18,949 nt of DNA, taken from NCBI GenBank assembly GCA_964245345.1, contig CAXTMS010000046.1, forward strand, positions 1 through 18,949, written 5' to 3'. Below the pieces are notes generated by a model. It was not told where the DNA came from. It saw nothing but the letters and a program-made list of their open reading frames with translations, and did no database searches. The position numbers and the translations under genes are program-made. The stretch comes from Lichenicola sp964245345. GTDB taxonomy: Bacteria; Pseudomonadota; Alphaproteobacteria; Acetobacterales; Acetobacteraceae. Of the stretch, positions 10,153 through 17,798 are shown piece after piece (position 1 is the stretch's first letter; every line of letters begins with the position of its first letter).

Positions 10153-10350
10153 CGGAAAACACTCCGGCTGCGGTGGGAGGCGAGGGCGATCCCGGCGCGG
10201 CGGCGGGAACTGTGTCGGAAGCGGCCGTCGTCGAGAAGGGGCGGAACCTATCGGTCGCGCGATCGACACAAGGCCGAGACAGGTGGGAACGGCTTCCCGT
10301 CGTTCCATGACCGGCGACGGCCCATGGAGCAAAAGATCATGCAATAACGC
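10153..10350. other. Intergenic region upstream of the hydroxy-acid dehydrogenase gene
   Basis: About 198 bases between the dehydrogenase start (- strand) and the aldo/keto reductase remnant (+ strand). It holds a 7-bp inverted repeat, TGTGTCG (10211-10217) and CGACACA (10264-10270), and an 8-bp palindrome TCGCGCGA (10255-10262). These could be regulator sites but are short enough to occur by chance. No open frame of note. Confidence 0.35.
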
Positions 10351-10985
10351 ATGCTGGGACGGTTTGGGCTCAAGGTTTCGTTGCTTACGCTCGGCAGCAT
10401 GGGCTTTGGCGGCACCGGCCCATTTGCCAAGGCGGGCAACACCGACCTCCGCGGCGCCAGGCGGCAGATCGACCTGTGCCTCGACGCGGGCGTGAACCTG
10501 TTCGACACCGCCGGCATCTATTCCATCGGCCTGTCGGAGCGGATCGTCGGCGCGACGCCGTGCTGGTCGCGACCAAGGCGCGCTTCCCGATGGACAAGGG
10601 CGTGAGCGACGCCGGCTCGTCCCGCCGATCCGCGCTTGCGAGAACAGCCTGAAGCGTCTGCATACCGACCATATCGACTCGTGCGCTCCGGCAAGGGCAC
10701 CTGATGAAGGCGGTGGCATCGCCGAGCGTCACCACCTGGCCCGGCCGATCAGCCAGCGGATCCACGACGCCCTGCAGGCGGGCGAGGCGGAGTACGACTG
10801 GTGCCGGCCTCGCTGGACCAGGGGATCGGCATCATGGTGTGGAGCCCGCTCGCGGGCGGGGCCTGCTGTCGGGCAAGCACCGGCGCGGGGAGGCGACGCC
10901 GGAAGGCACGCGACGGCTGGCGCAGTGGACGGAGCCGCCGATCCGGGACACCGAAGCCGGCTGTCCGAGGAGGACCCGACGCTGC
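10351..10985 (+). pseudogene. Aldo/keto reductase remnant (multiple frameshifts and internal deletions)
   Basis: Translated pieces in changing frames spell out one aldo/keto reductase in the correct order. They are LGRFGLKVSLLTLGSMGFGG and ARRQIDLCLDAGVNLFDTAG from 10351; LVATKARFPMDKG (from about 10563); IRACENSLKRLHTDHID (from about 10628, another frame); IAERHHLARPISQRI with EAEYDW; VPASLDQGIGIMVWSPLAGG (from 10801); GLLSGKHRRGEATPEGTRRL with EPPIRD (from 10860); and RLSEED (from 10958). The frame changes at least five times. Stretches expected between DHID and the LVRSGK-like piece, between that and LMKA, and between IRD and RLSEED are missing, so the locus is about 635 bp rather than the usual ~1 kb. 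The family normally makes NADPH-dependent oxidoreductases; this copy cannot. The 5' ATG is intact; the 3' limit is approximate. Confidence 0.88.
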
Positions 10986-11083
10986 CCGGCCCGCACCTGA
11001 ACGGCTGGAACGACGCGCGTCGCCCGCTTGACCGCCCGCGCGGCGGGCGCCACGCTTGAACGGTGTTCAAGAATGGAGCTTCC

Positions 11084-13279
11084 ATGCGGTCAAGCGGTGC
11101 GTTTCGCGTCCTTCTCGGCGTAGCCGTCGTCCTTGCATGTGGAACCGCCGGGGCGGTGGTGCCGGGTCACGCGCCGGTGGCGCAGGTGCAGCCGGTCACC
11201 GACGATTATTTTGGCACCCGCATCACCGACCCGTACCGGTGGATGGAAGCAGAGCCCAAGCCGCGGTTTTTCGACTACCTCCACGCCGAGAACGACTACG
11301 CCCGGGGCGTGCTGGCGCGCATACCGGGACGGGACGCGCTGGCGCGGGAGGTCGGCGCGGTCAGCGGGCTGGCGGTGCGGGTCAGGACGGTGCAGCTCGC
11401 CGGCGGCCGCATGTTCTTTCTCAAGCGCGAGGCGGGCGCGCAGATCGACCGGCTGGTCATGGCGGATGCGGCCGGGCACGAGACGGTGCTGGTGGACCCG
11501 TCGTCGCTCGGCACGGCGGGGAAGCACGCCGAGATCGACCAGTTCGCGCCGTCGATGGACGGCAGCCTGGTCGCCTATGGCGTGTCGGTCGGCGGCTCCG
11601 AGAACAGCACCCTGCACGTGATCGAGACCGGAACCCGCACCATCCGGCCCGACACCATCGACCGGGCGCAGTTCGCCGCGGTGTCGTGGGCGCCGGACGG
11701 CCGGAGCTTCTTCTTCGCCCGTCTGCCGGCCTCGTCCGCCACCGCGGCGCCGGACCAGCAATACGCGCACATGCAGGTGTATCGCCACGTGCTGGGCCAG
11801 GACCCGTCGGCGGACGTGTCGGTGCTGGATTCCGACCACCTGCCGTTCCCGCTCAAGGCCGCCGCGGTGTTCCCGTCGATCTCGGTGACGGAAGGGTCGG
11901 ACTACGCGCTGGCCGAGATCTCGAACGGGGTGTCGCCGGAGATGACGCTGTACGCCGCCCCCTTGTCCGGGCTGCTGGCCGGGCACGCGGACTGGAAGCA
12001 AGTCGTGGCGCAGTCGGACGGGGTGGTGGGCGTGGCGGTGCGCGGGAACCGCATCGACCTGATGACGCATGAGGGGGCGCCGCGCCTGAAGGCGGTCGAG
12101 ACCAGCCTTGCGGCTCCCGATCTTGCGCACGCCGCCTTGGTGGTGCCGGAAGGGGAGGGCGTTCTCACCGCGATCTCCGCCGCCAAGGACGGCCTGTACT
12201 ACGCGACCCGCGATGGCGCCGTGTTCTCGCTGCACCGCCTGGGCGAGGGGGCGGTGCGGCCGGACGCGATCGCGCTGCCGTTCGCCGGCACCATCGCTCC
12301 GGACGAGAACGGGGGCGGCGGCCTGATCACCGATCCGGTGCGTCCGGGCGCGCTGGTCGGCCTGGAATCCTGGGTCCGGCCGCGTGTCTGGCTGCGCTAC
12401 GACCCGGCGTCCCGGACCCTGTCCGATACCGGCATCCTGCCAGGCTTCCCGCGCAACCTGTCGGGCTACGAGTCGGTGGAAACCTTTGCCACCGCGCCGG
12501 ACGGCGTCCGCATCCCGTTGTCGATCGTGACGCGGAAGAACCTGCCGCGCGACGGCCACCGGCCGACCTACCTGGTCGGCTATGGCGCCTACGGCATCTC
12601 CTACGACCCGGCGTTCTCGCCCGCCTTCCTGCCCTGGCTGGACCGCGGCGGGGTGTACGCGGTGGCGCACGTGCGCGGCGGCGGCGAGGGTGGGCAGGCC
12701 TGGCACGACGCCGGCAAGATCGACACCAAGCAGAACACGATCCACGACTTCATCGCTGCCGGCGAGGCGCTGATCGCCAAGGGCTACACGGACAAGGCGC
12801 ATCTGGGCGGCGAAGGCACCAGCGCCGGCGGGATCCTGATCGGCGGCGCCATCACCCAGCGCCCGGACCTGTTCCGGGCGGCGCTGATCCGGGTCGGCGC
12901 CACCAACACCATCCGCGAAGAGTACACCGCGGGCGGGCCCGCCAACATTCCCGAGTTCGGCACGGTCAAGGACCGGGCGCAGTTCCCGTCCATGCTGGCG
13001 ATGGATGCCTACAACCACGTCCGGAAGGGCGTGGCCTACCCGGCGGTGCTGCTGACCGGCGGCGCCGACGACCCGCGGGTGACGGTGTGGATCCCGGCCA
13101 AGATGACGGCGCGCCTGCAGGCCGACACCGCCAGCGGGCGCCCGGTGCTGTTCCGGGTCGAGTTCGACGCCGGCCACGGCATCGGCTCCACGCGCAAGCA
13201 GCGCGACGACGAGACCGCGGACGAGTTCGCATTCCTGCTGTGGCAGTTCGGCGAGACCGGGTTCCAGCCGGCGAAGTGA
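11084..13279 (+). CDS. Exported prolyl oligopeptidase family serine peptidase (S9A)
   Basis: A 731-residue S9A-type peptidase, which cleaves short peptides, usually after proline. The N-terminus MRSSGAFRVLLGVAVVLACGTAGA is a clear signal peptide, so it acts in the periplasm or outside. Then come the typical TDDYFGTRITDPYRWMEA start, a beta-propeller region, and a C-terminal alpha/beta-hydrolase domain. Visible catalytic parts are YLVGYGAYGISYDP, AHVRGGGEGGQAWHDAGK, the nucleophile S580 in GEGTSAGG, the acid D662/D663 in GGADDPRV and the base H698 in DAGHGIGST. The elbow is GTSAGG rather than the GGSNGG of classical prolyl oligopeptidases. ATG 11084 is chosen because GGAG lies six bases upstream and the signal peptide starts there; a GTG at 11063 would add seven residues and spoil it. 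Monocistronic as far as can be seen; the riboswitch follows on the same strand. Confidence 0.94.
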   Translation: MRSSGAFRVLLGVAVVLACGTAGAVVPGHAPVAQVQPVTDDYFGTRITDPYRWMEAEPKPRFFDYLHAENDYARGVLARIPGRDALAREVGAVSGLAVRVRTVQLAGGRMFFLKREAGAQIDRLVMADAAGHETVLVDPSSLGTAGKHAEIDQFAPSMDGSLVAYGVSVGGSENSTLHVIETGTRTIRPDTIDRAQFAAVSWAPDGRSFFFARLPASSATAAPDQQYAHMQVYRHVLGQDPSADVSVLDSDHLPFPLKAAAVFPSISVTEGSDYALAEISNGVSPEMTLYAAPLSGLLAGHADWKQVVAQSDGVVGVAVRGNRIDLMTHEGAPRLKAVETSLAAPDLAHAALVVPEGEGVLTAISAAKDGLYYATRDGAVFSLHRLGEGAVRPDAIALPFAGTIAPDENGGGGLITDPVRPGALVGLESWVRPRVWLRYDPASRTLSDTGILPGFPRNLSGYESVETFATAPDGVRIPLSIVTRKNLPRDGHRPTYLVGYGAYGISYDPAFSPAFLPWLDRGGVYAVAHVRGGGEGGQAWHDAGKIDTKQNTIHDFIAAGEALIAKGYTDKAHLGGEGTSAGGILIGGAITQRPDLFRAALIRVGATNTIREEYTAGGPANIPEFGTVKDRAQFPSMLAMDAYNHVRKGVAYPAVLLTGGADDPRVTVWIPAKMTARLQADTASGRPVLFRVEFDAGHGIGSTRKQRDDETADEFAFLLWQFGETGFQPAK

Positions 13280-13304
13280 CGGGGAGGGACGTGTCGGCCG
13301 GTGC

Positions 13305-13333
13305 TTGACGCAGCGGCCCGAACGGGCGGATGA
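13305..13333 (+). promoter_or_regulatory. Possible sigma-70 promoter for the riboswitch operon
   Basis: TTGACG at 13305-13310 is a good -35 match in the gap between the peptidase stop and the riboswitch. A GATGA-like -10 candidate near 13328-13333 is weak. The location is right for transcription of the riboswitch, but the -10 match leaves it doubtful. Confidence 0.3.
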
Positions 13334-13336
13334 CAG

Positions 13337-13421
13337 CTGCATGACCGGGGTGCCCGCCGACGCGGGCTGAGATCAAACCCGTCGAACCTGATCTGGGTCA
13401 TTCCAGCGAAGGGAGGCATGC
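13337..13421 (+). ncRNA. TPP (thiamin pyrophosphate) riboswitch, THI element
   Basis: The conserved TPP aptamer is present in order: CCGGGGTGCCC (13345-13355), the P3 stem CCCGC/GCGGG (13353-13357 with 13362-13366), CTGAGA (13367-13372), ACCC, GAACCTGATCTGG (13384-13396), the P5 stem CTGG/CCAG (13393-13396 with 13403-13406) and GCGAAGGGA (13406-13414). GCATG (13339-13343) can pair with CATGC (13417-13421) to close P1, which would enclose the Shine-Dalgarno GGAGG (13412-13416) of the next gene. That arrangement implies that TPP binding blocks translation initiation. No terminator hairpin with a T-tract is seen between the aptamer and the start codon. Confidence 0.95.
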
Positions 13422-13424
13422 TCG

Positions 13425-15746
13425 ATGCGCCATTTCCGTACGCACGCCCTGCTTCTGGGGGGCGGCCTGCTGGTCGGCGTCCTGCCGGCCGCGGCGCAGG
13501 AAGACATCGTCGTCACCGGGCACGCCGCGACCGACACCGCCAACGGGCCGGTGGGTGGGCAGCCGGGCGGCGGGCTGATCCGCGACGAGACGGCGACGAA
13601 GTCGCTCAGCACCGTGAGCTCGGACTTCCTGCGCCGCGCGGCGCCGACCGAGAACGCGTACCAGCTGGTGTCGCTGCTGCCCGGCGCCACCGTGGCGCAG
13701 GCGGACCCGCTCGGGCTGTCGGCGGAAAGCGACCTGTCCCTGCGCGGGCTGGGCTCGGACGAGATCGGCGACGTGCTGGAAGGCATGCCGCTCAACGACA
13801 TCGCGTACTACACCGGCTATCCCGGCCAGTTCGCCGACACCGAGAACATCGAGCGCATCAGCCTGTCCCAGGGCACCGACGACCTCGACACGCCGGTGAT
13901 CAACGCGGCCGGGGGGCTGCTGTCGCTCACCTTGCGCGATCCGGCGGCGCATGAGGGCGTGTTCGCGGATGCCGCGTATGGCTCCTACCACACCAGCAAG
14001 TACTTCATCCGGCTCGACACCGGCGAGCTTGGTGCCAGCGGGATACGCGGCTTCGTGTCCTACTCCCAGGAGGCGGCCGACAACTGGCGCGGGTCCGGCC
14101 ACGACAACCGACAGCACGTCGACGTCAAGCTGGTGCGCGACTGGGCGAACGGCGACCACGTGTCGCTGATCGGCACCTGGAACGACGCCGTCACCAGCGC
14201 CTATCCGGAGGTCACCCAGGCCGACTGGAAGCAGTACGGCCGCTCCGGCCCGGACAACTACGACGGCACCTACACATCCGGCGACACCAACTATTGGCGG
14301 CTGTACCAGCAGCCGTACCGGCTGTTCTACGCGCTGGCGCCGACGCATCTGCGCTTGTCGCCGAGCGTGTCGTTCGACGTGACGCCGTATGCGCAGTACG
14401 GCTACGGCAACACGCCGGGCGGCACGACCCTGCCGACCAGCGGGCTGTTCGAAGGCACGCAGGCGTTGTCGCAGACCCTGAGCTTGGCCGACGCCCGGGA
14501 CGGCCAGGCAACGGTGCAGAGCAACTACCAGCAGGCGAGCTACCGCGCCGGGCTGGTGCCGAAGCTGAGCTGGACGTGGCGCAACCACAGCGTCGTCGCG
14601 GGCGCCTGGTACGACTACGCCGACGACCGCGAGCCCGGGACCTTCAGCCCGCTGAGCGCCGACGGCTCCTCGGCCAGCATCTGGGTCGATTCCGGGCGCG
14701 ACACCATCACGCTCAACAACGGCCGCCCGCTGCTGTTCCAGGACGAGCACAGCATCGCGCAGGTGAACGCCCTGTTCGTCGGCGACACGATCGCGCTGCT
14801 GCACCACGCAGTGTCGCTGGAACTCGGCTTCAAGGAGGTGATGGTGACGAGGCAGGGCTGGAACGGGATCCCGGGGGCGACCTACCGCACCGGCGTCAAC
14901 AGCGCGGAGCCGCTGCCGCGGGTCGGGATACGCTGGCAGGTCGACAGGAGGAACCAGGTGTTCGCCAGCGTCTCGACCAACTTCCGCACGCCGTCGGCAA
15001 CCACGCTGTTCGACAGCTTCGATCCCGGCTCTGGCGCGCTGCTGAACAGGGCGGCGAGCAACCTGCGCGACGAGTACTCGATCTCCGAGGAGATCGGCTA
15101 CCGCCGCCAGGGCGACTGGCTGATCGGCAGCGTCACCGCGTTCAACTACGACTTCACCAACCGGCAGATCGCCACCGTGATCAACCTGAACGGCGTGCTG
15201 ACCGGCTCCACCATCAATGCCGGCGGCCAGACCAGCCGCGGCATCGACGCGGAGCTGGGTTTGCGTCCGTGGCACCACCTGAGCCCGTACCTGTCGGGCG
15301 AGTACCTCCACGCCAGCATCGACAACGACTTGTCCGTGGATGGCGACCTGCTGCCCACCAAGGGCCACGTCGCGGTGCGCAGCCCGGCCTGGCAGGGCGC
15401 GGTGGGCCTGACCTACGACGACGGTACCTGGTTCGGCACCGTCGCGGTCAAGTATGTCGGCCCGCAATACGCGAGCTTCACCGACGACGAGAAGATCGCC
15501 GACCACAGCCAAGGCGACGTCACCCTGGGCGTGCGGCTGCCGAACCTGGGACCTGCCAAGCATCCGGAGTTCCGGCTCAACCTTGTCAACGTTTCCGACA
15601 GCGACGCCCTGTCTGGCATCGCCAGCCCCACCACCAACGCCCGCGACACGGTCGGCCGCTACGGCACCCTGATCCCCGGCTCGCCCGCGACGTACTATGT
15701 CCAGGGCGGGTTTGCCGCGCTGCTCACCGTGGCGTCGGCGTTCTGA
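13425..15746 (+). CDS. TonB-dependent outer-membrane receptor, predicted for thiamin or a thiamin precursor
   Basis: A 773-residue outer-membrane receptor that would use TonB/ExbBD energy to import a ligand. It begins with a signal peptide (about 1-24, ending PAAAQ), followed directly by a TonB-box-like EDIVVTG at 26-32. Next is a plug domain (about 45-175) with LVSLLPGATV, DLSLRGLGSDEIGDVLEGMPLND and NIERISLSQG, then a long beta-barrel ending in the usual C-terminal aromatic residue (ASAF). ATG 13425 lies eight bases after GGAGG, which is part of the TPP riboswitch. The riboswitch upstream and the ThiY-like gene overlapping its stop give the substrate prediction: thiamin, a thiamin phosphate or a pyrimidine breakdown product. 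That assignment is from context; the barrel itself does not reveal the ligand. Confidence 0.92.
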   Translation: MRHFRTHALLLGGGLLVGVLPAAAQEDIVVTGHAATDTANGPVGGQPGGGLIRDETATKSLSTVSSDFLRRAAPTENAYQLVSLLPGATVAQADPLGLSAESDLSLRGLGSDEIGDVLEGMPLNDIAYYTGYPGQFADTENIERISLSQGTDDLDTPVINAAGGLLSLTLRDPAAHEGVFADAAYGSYHTSKYFIRLDTGELGASGIRGFVSYSQEAADNWRGSGHDNRQHVDVKLVRDWANGDHVSLIGTWNDAVTSAYPEVTQADWKQYGRSGPDNYDGTYTSGDTNYWRLYQQPYRLFYALAPTHLRLSPSVSFDVTPYAQYGYGNTPGGTTLPTSGLFEGTQALSQTLSLADARDGQATVQSNYQQASYRAGLVPKLSWTWRNHSVVAGAWYDYADDREPGTFSPLSADGSSASIWVDSGRDTITLNNGRPLLFQDEHSIAQVNALFVGDTIALLHHAVSLELGFKEVMVTRQGWNGIPGATYRTGVNSAEPLPRVGIRWQVDRRNQVFASVSTNFRTPSATTLFDSFDPGSGALLNRAASNLRDEYSISEEIGYRRQGDWLIGSVTAFNYDFTNRQIATVINLNGVLTGSTINAGGQTSRGIDAELGLRPWHHLSPYLSGEYLHASIDNDLSVDGDLLPTKGHVAVRSPAWQGAVGLTYDDGTWFGTVAVKYVGPQYASFTDDEKIADHSQGDVTLGVRLPNLGPAKHPEFRLNLVNVSDSDALSGIASPTTNARDTVGRYGTLIPGSPATYYVQGGFAALLTVASAF

Positions 15747-16675
15747 TGCGCGCCCTGATCCTGGCGGCGCTGCTCGCCGTTGCCGCCGTTCCCGTTCGCG
15801 CCGCGGACCGGCTCACCGTCATCCTGGACTGGTTCGTGAACGCCAACCACGAGGCGCTGCTGTCGGCACAGTATAGCGGTGCCTATGCGCGCGCAGGGCT
15901 CGACGTGCGCTTCATCGTGCCGGCCGATCCGGGCTCGCCGCCGCGCCTGCTGGCGGCGCGGGAGGCGGATCTGTGCGTCAGCTACCAGCCGGAGCTGTCG
16001 CTGCTGGACGCGGCCGGCCTCGGCCTGGTGCGGGTCGGCACGCTGGTGGACACCCCGCTCAACGTGCTGCTGGTGCCGGCCGGCGGCCCGGTCCGGAGCC
16101 TCGCCGACCTCAAGGGCAGGCGGGTCGGCGCCTCGGTCGGCGCCACCGACGAGGCGCTGCTCCGGGCCATGCTCGGCACGGTCGGGCTCACGCCGTCCGA
16201 CGTCACCCTCACGGCGGTGAATTTCCAGATCGAGCAGGCGCTGCTGTCGCACAGCGTGGACGCGGTGATCGGGGGCATGCGCAACTACGAGCAGATCGAC
16301 CTTCAGCAGCGCGGGTTCAAGGCGATCGGCTTCAACCCCGAGCAGCACGGGGTTCCGCCCTATGACGAGCTGATCCTGCTGGCCCGGCGCGACGACGCGC
16401 ACGACCCGCGGGTCGTGCGGTTCCTCCAGGCGCTGCGGGACGGCACCGCCGCCCTGCTGGCCGACCCGGACGCGATGTGGCGCGCCTTTGTCAAGGATCA
16501 TCCCGACGGGAACACGCCGCTGAACCACGCCGCCTGGTTCGCCACCCTGCCGCACCTGGACCGGGATCCGGCGCGGCTGGACGTGCAGCGCTACAGGGCG
16601 TTCCAGGACTTCATGGTGAAGCAGGGCACGCTGAAGACGGCGCTGCCGGTGGACCAGATCGCGGTGGAGCCGTGA
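15746..16675 (+). CDS. thiY: ThiY-like ABC transporter substrate-binding protein (NMT1/THI5-like)
   Basis: A 309-residue periplasmic binding protein of the NMT1/THI5-like group, whose ThiY members bind formylaminopyrimidine, a salvaged thiamin pyrimidine. A signal peptide (about 1-20, ending PVRAA) precedes LTVILDWFVNANHEALL, the hallmark start of the family. It continues with ADPGSPPRLLAAREADLCVSYQPEL, LVDTPLNVLLVPA, SLADLKGRRVGASVG, VDAVIGGMRNYEQ and GVPPYDELILLARRD. Its ATG overlaps the receptor's TGA by one base (TGATG), so it is probably translationally coupled and shares the TPP riboswitch. Normally a permease (ThiX) and an ATPase (ThiZ) accompany it; neither is found here. Two tandem Asp/Glu-rich contacts are not resolvable, so the exact ligand (thiamin or pyrimidine) stays open. 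Confidence 0.9.
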   Translation: MRALILAALLAVAAVPVRAADRLTVILDWFVNANHEALLSAQYSGAYARAGLDVRFIVPADPGSPPRLLAAREADLCVSYQPELSLLDAAGLGLVRVGTLVDTPLNVLLVPAGGPVRSLADLKGRRVGASVGATDEALLRAMLGTVGLTPSDVTLTAVNFQIEQALLSHSVDAVIGGMRNYEQIDLQQRGFKAIGFNPEQHGVPPYDELILLARRDDAHDPRVVRFLQALRDGTAALLADPDAMWRAFVKDHPDGNTPLNHAAWFATLPHLDRDPARLDVQRYRAFQDFMVKQGTLKTALPVDQIAVEP

Positions 16676-16710
16676 CGCGAGGCCGTGCGGGCAATCCGGC
16701 ACCCGGATAG

Positions 16711-17175
16711 GTGCCCCCGATTTTCTTCGTCACCGCCAAGGCCGCCGAAGCGGTCGCGCGTCCGAGCGTGCTGCTGCTGTTCCGCGGCGGGCTGTTCGAG
16801 GCCGACGTCGCCCGGCAGCTGTTCGACGGGCTGGGCCTGGCCGCACGCCCCGTCACCTACGAGAACCGCAGCCGGACCACCTTTGAGAACGCCGTCGACC
16901 TGGCCGCCCTGCTGCATCCCCGTCCCGGCGAAAGCTGGATTCTGGTCACCTCGGCCAGCCACATGCCGCGGGCGATGGGCGCATTCCGCGCCGCCGGCTG
17001 GCCGGTGCTGGCCGATCCGGTCGGCTACAAGACCGCGCACAGCCTGGCCGTCGAGCTGGCGCCGACCCTGCCGCAGCGCCTGGACCGGATCGACGCGGCC
17101 GCGCATGAATGGATGGGCCTGCTGGTCTACCGCCTTCTTGGTCGGACCGACCGGCTGCTGCCCGGGCCGGGTTGA
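16711..17175 (+). CDS. N-terminally truncated YdcF/DUF218-family protein, probable remnant
   Basis: A 154-residue frame that matches the C-terminal part of YdcF/DUF218 proteins, envelope-associated proteins of unclear role related to SanA and ElyC. Seen are LLLFRGGLFEADVARQLF (where SGG is usual), VTYENRSRTTFENAVDL, WILVTSASHMPRAMGAFRAAGWPV and the tail RLDRIDAAAHEWMGLLVYRL. The N-terminal membrane helices and the first strand with its VVLGG motif are absent. The GTG at 16711 is directly preceded by an in-frame TAG and has no ribosome binding site, so expression is doubtful. It lies 35 bases after the thiY stop, consistent with a deletion junction. It may be annotated as a short coding gene, but I judge it a remnant of a protein that is usually around 250 residues. 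Confidence 0.65.
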   Translation: MPPIFFVTAKAAEAVARPSVLLLFRGGLFEADVARQLFDGLGLAARPVTYENRSRTTFENAVDLAALLHPRPGESWILVTSASHMPRAMGAFRAAGWPVLADPVGYKTAHSLAVELAPTLPQRLDRIDAAAHEWMGLLVYRLLGRTDRLLPGPG

Positions 17176-17290
17176 CGCTTCGTGGCCGGGTTCCACCGCG
17201 ATCGGGCGGCCTGTGGCGGATGGGTCCGCGTTGGTCGACTTGACCGGGACGTGGGACCGGTCGTCCGGCGCACGCCCAAGGGAGGCCATC

Positions 17291-17515
17291 ATGCGGCAGG
17301 TCACCATCCATGCTACGACCATCATCCGTCCAGGCTGAGCGAAGCTGCCTCAGCGGCGAGGAGATCGTGATCGCCAAGGCCGGTCGTTCGCCTGGTGCCG
17401 GTGCAGCGGCGGCGGTTCCGGTCGGGCTGCTCGCCGACCAGCTCTGTACCGTTCCGCACGTCCCCGCGCCGATGCAGCTGTCCGGGCTCGATCTTCGGGA
17501 CGGTGGAACCGGAGG
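17291..17515 (+). pseudogene. VapB/Phd-type antitoxin remnant
   Basis: A strong ribosome binding site (AAGGGAGG, 17278-17285) and ATG 17291 start MRQVTIHA, the typical opening of a Phd/VapB-type antitoxin. The frame then stops at 17338, but the rest of the protein continues in other frames: SRLSEAASA (about 17329), GEEIVIAKAGR (about 17355), VVRLVPVQRRRFR and GLLADQL. At least four small indels are therefore needed. In intact systems the antitoxin binds DNA through this N-terminal fold and neutralises the toxin encoded just downstream. Here a toxin remnant follows in the expected position, which supports the call. The C-terminal half beyond GLLADQL is not clearly recognisable. Confidence 0.78.
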
Positions 17516-17520
17516 ACGGG

Positions 17521-17775
17521 GTGCTGCTCGACTGCCAGGCCTGGGCCTTGAGCCGTGACGCCGACGCCGGTTTCCCGCCGCGTGCCCCGGCCTTGATCCA
17601 GGCGGCGGATAGGGTGCGGGTCAGCCGGATCAGCTTCTTCGAGATCGCCCGGAAGGCCAGGCTCGGCGTCAGGCAGACCCAAGCCCTGGCCTTGTCGGCG
17701 TGCAGGAGGCAAGGTTCGCGGACGCGGCAGGGTGTCGCCGGGTTCGTCCCGCTCCACGCAGACCATGGCGGGGCG
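17521..17775 (+). pseudogene. VapC-type PIN-domain toxin remnant (3' truncated)
   Basis: From GTG 17521 one frame reads VLLDCQAW, then RAPALIQAADRVRVSRISFFEIARKARLG and ACRRQGS...VPLHADHGGAG. This is the first two thirds of a VapC PIN-domain ribonuclease: the first metal-binding aspartate (LLD) and the glutamate of SFFEIARK are kept. The C-terminal part with the DPFDR motif and the last acidic residue is missing, and the sequence runs directly into the ribosome binding site of the next gene. The SRD and LGVRQTQ stretches suggest further small changes. It cannot be an active toxin. With the adjacent antitoxin remnant it forms a dead toxin-antitoxin pair. Confidence 0.8.
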
Positions 17776-17798
17776 GGGACATCGATTTCGGAGCCATC

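Noticed and set aside
10351..10605. 84-residue protein at the start of the aldo/keto reductase region taken as a real small gene
   Set aside because: It is only the first intact segment of a larger decayed reductase; the rest follows in other frames.
11090..13342. 750-codon minus-strand open frame opposite the prolyl oligopeptidase
   Set aside because: Arg/His/Gln/Gly-rich composition with no domain; it mirrors the third-position GC bias of the real gene.
13398..15563. 721-codon minus-strand open frame opposite the TonB-dependent receptor
   Set aside because: Same low-complexity antisense pattern, and it also runs through the riboswitch. The plus-strand receptor is unambiguous.
14294..15745. 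Open frame extending the ThiY-like protein 484 codons upstream
   Set aside because: It is out of frame inside the receptor gene. The signal peptide and family start place the true ATG at 15746.
17700..17798. 33-codon N-terminal extension of the last exported protein
   Set aside because: It overlaps the VapC remnant, is Arg-rich and would hide the signal peptide. GTG 17799 has its own ribosome binding site.
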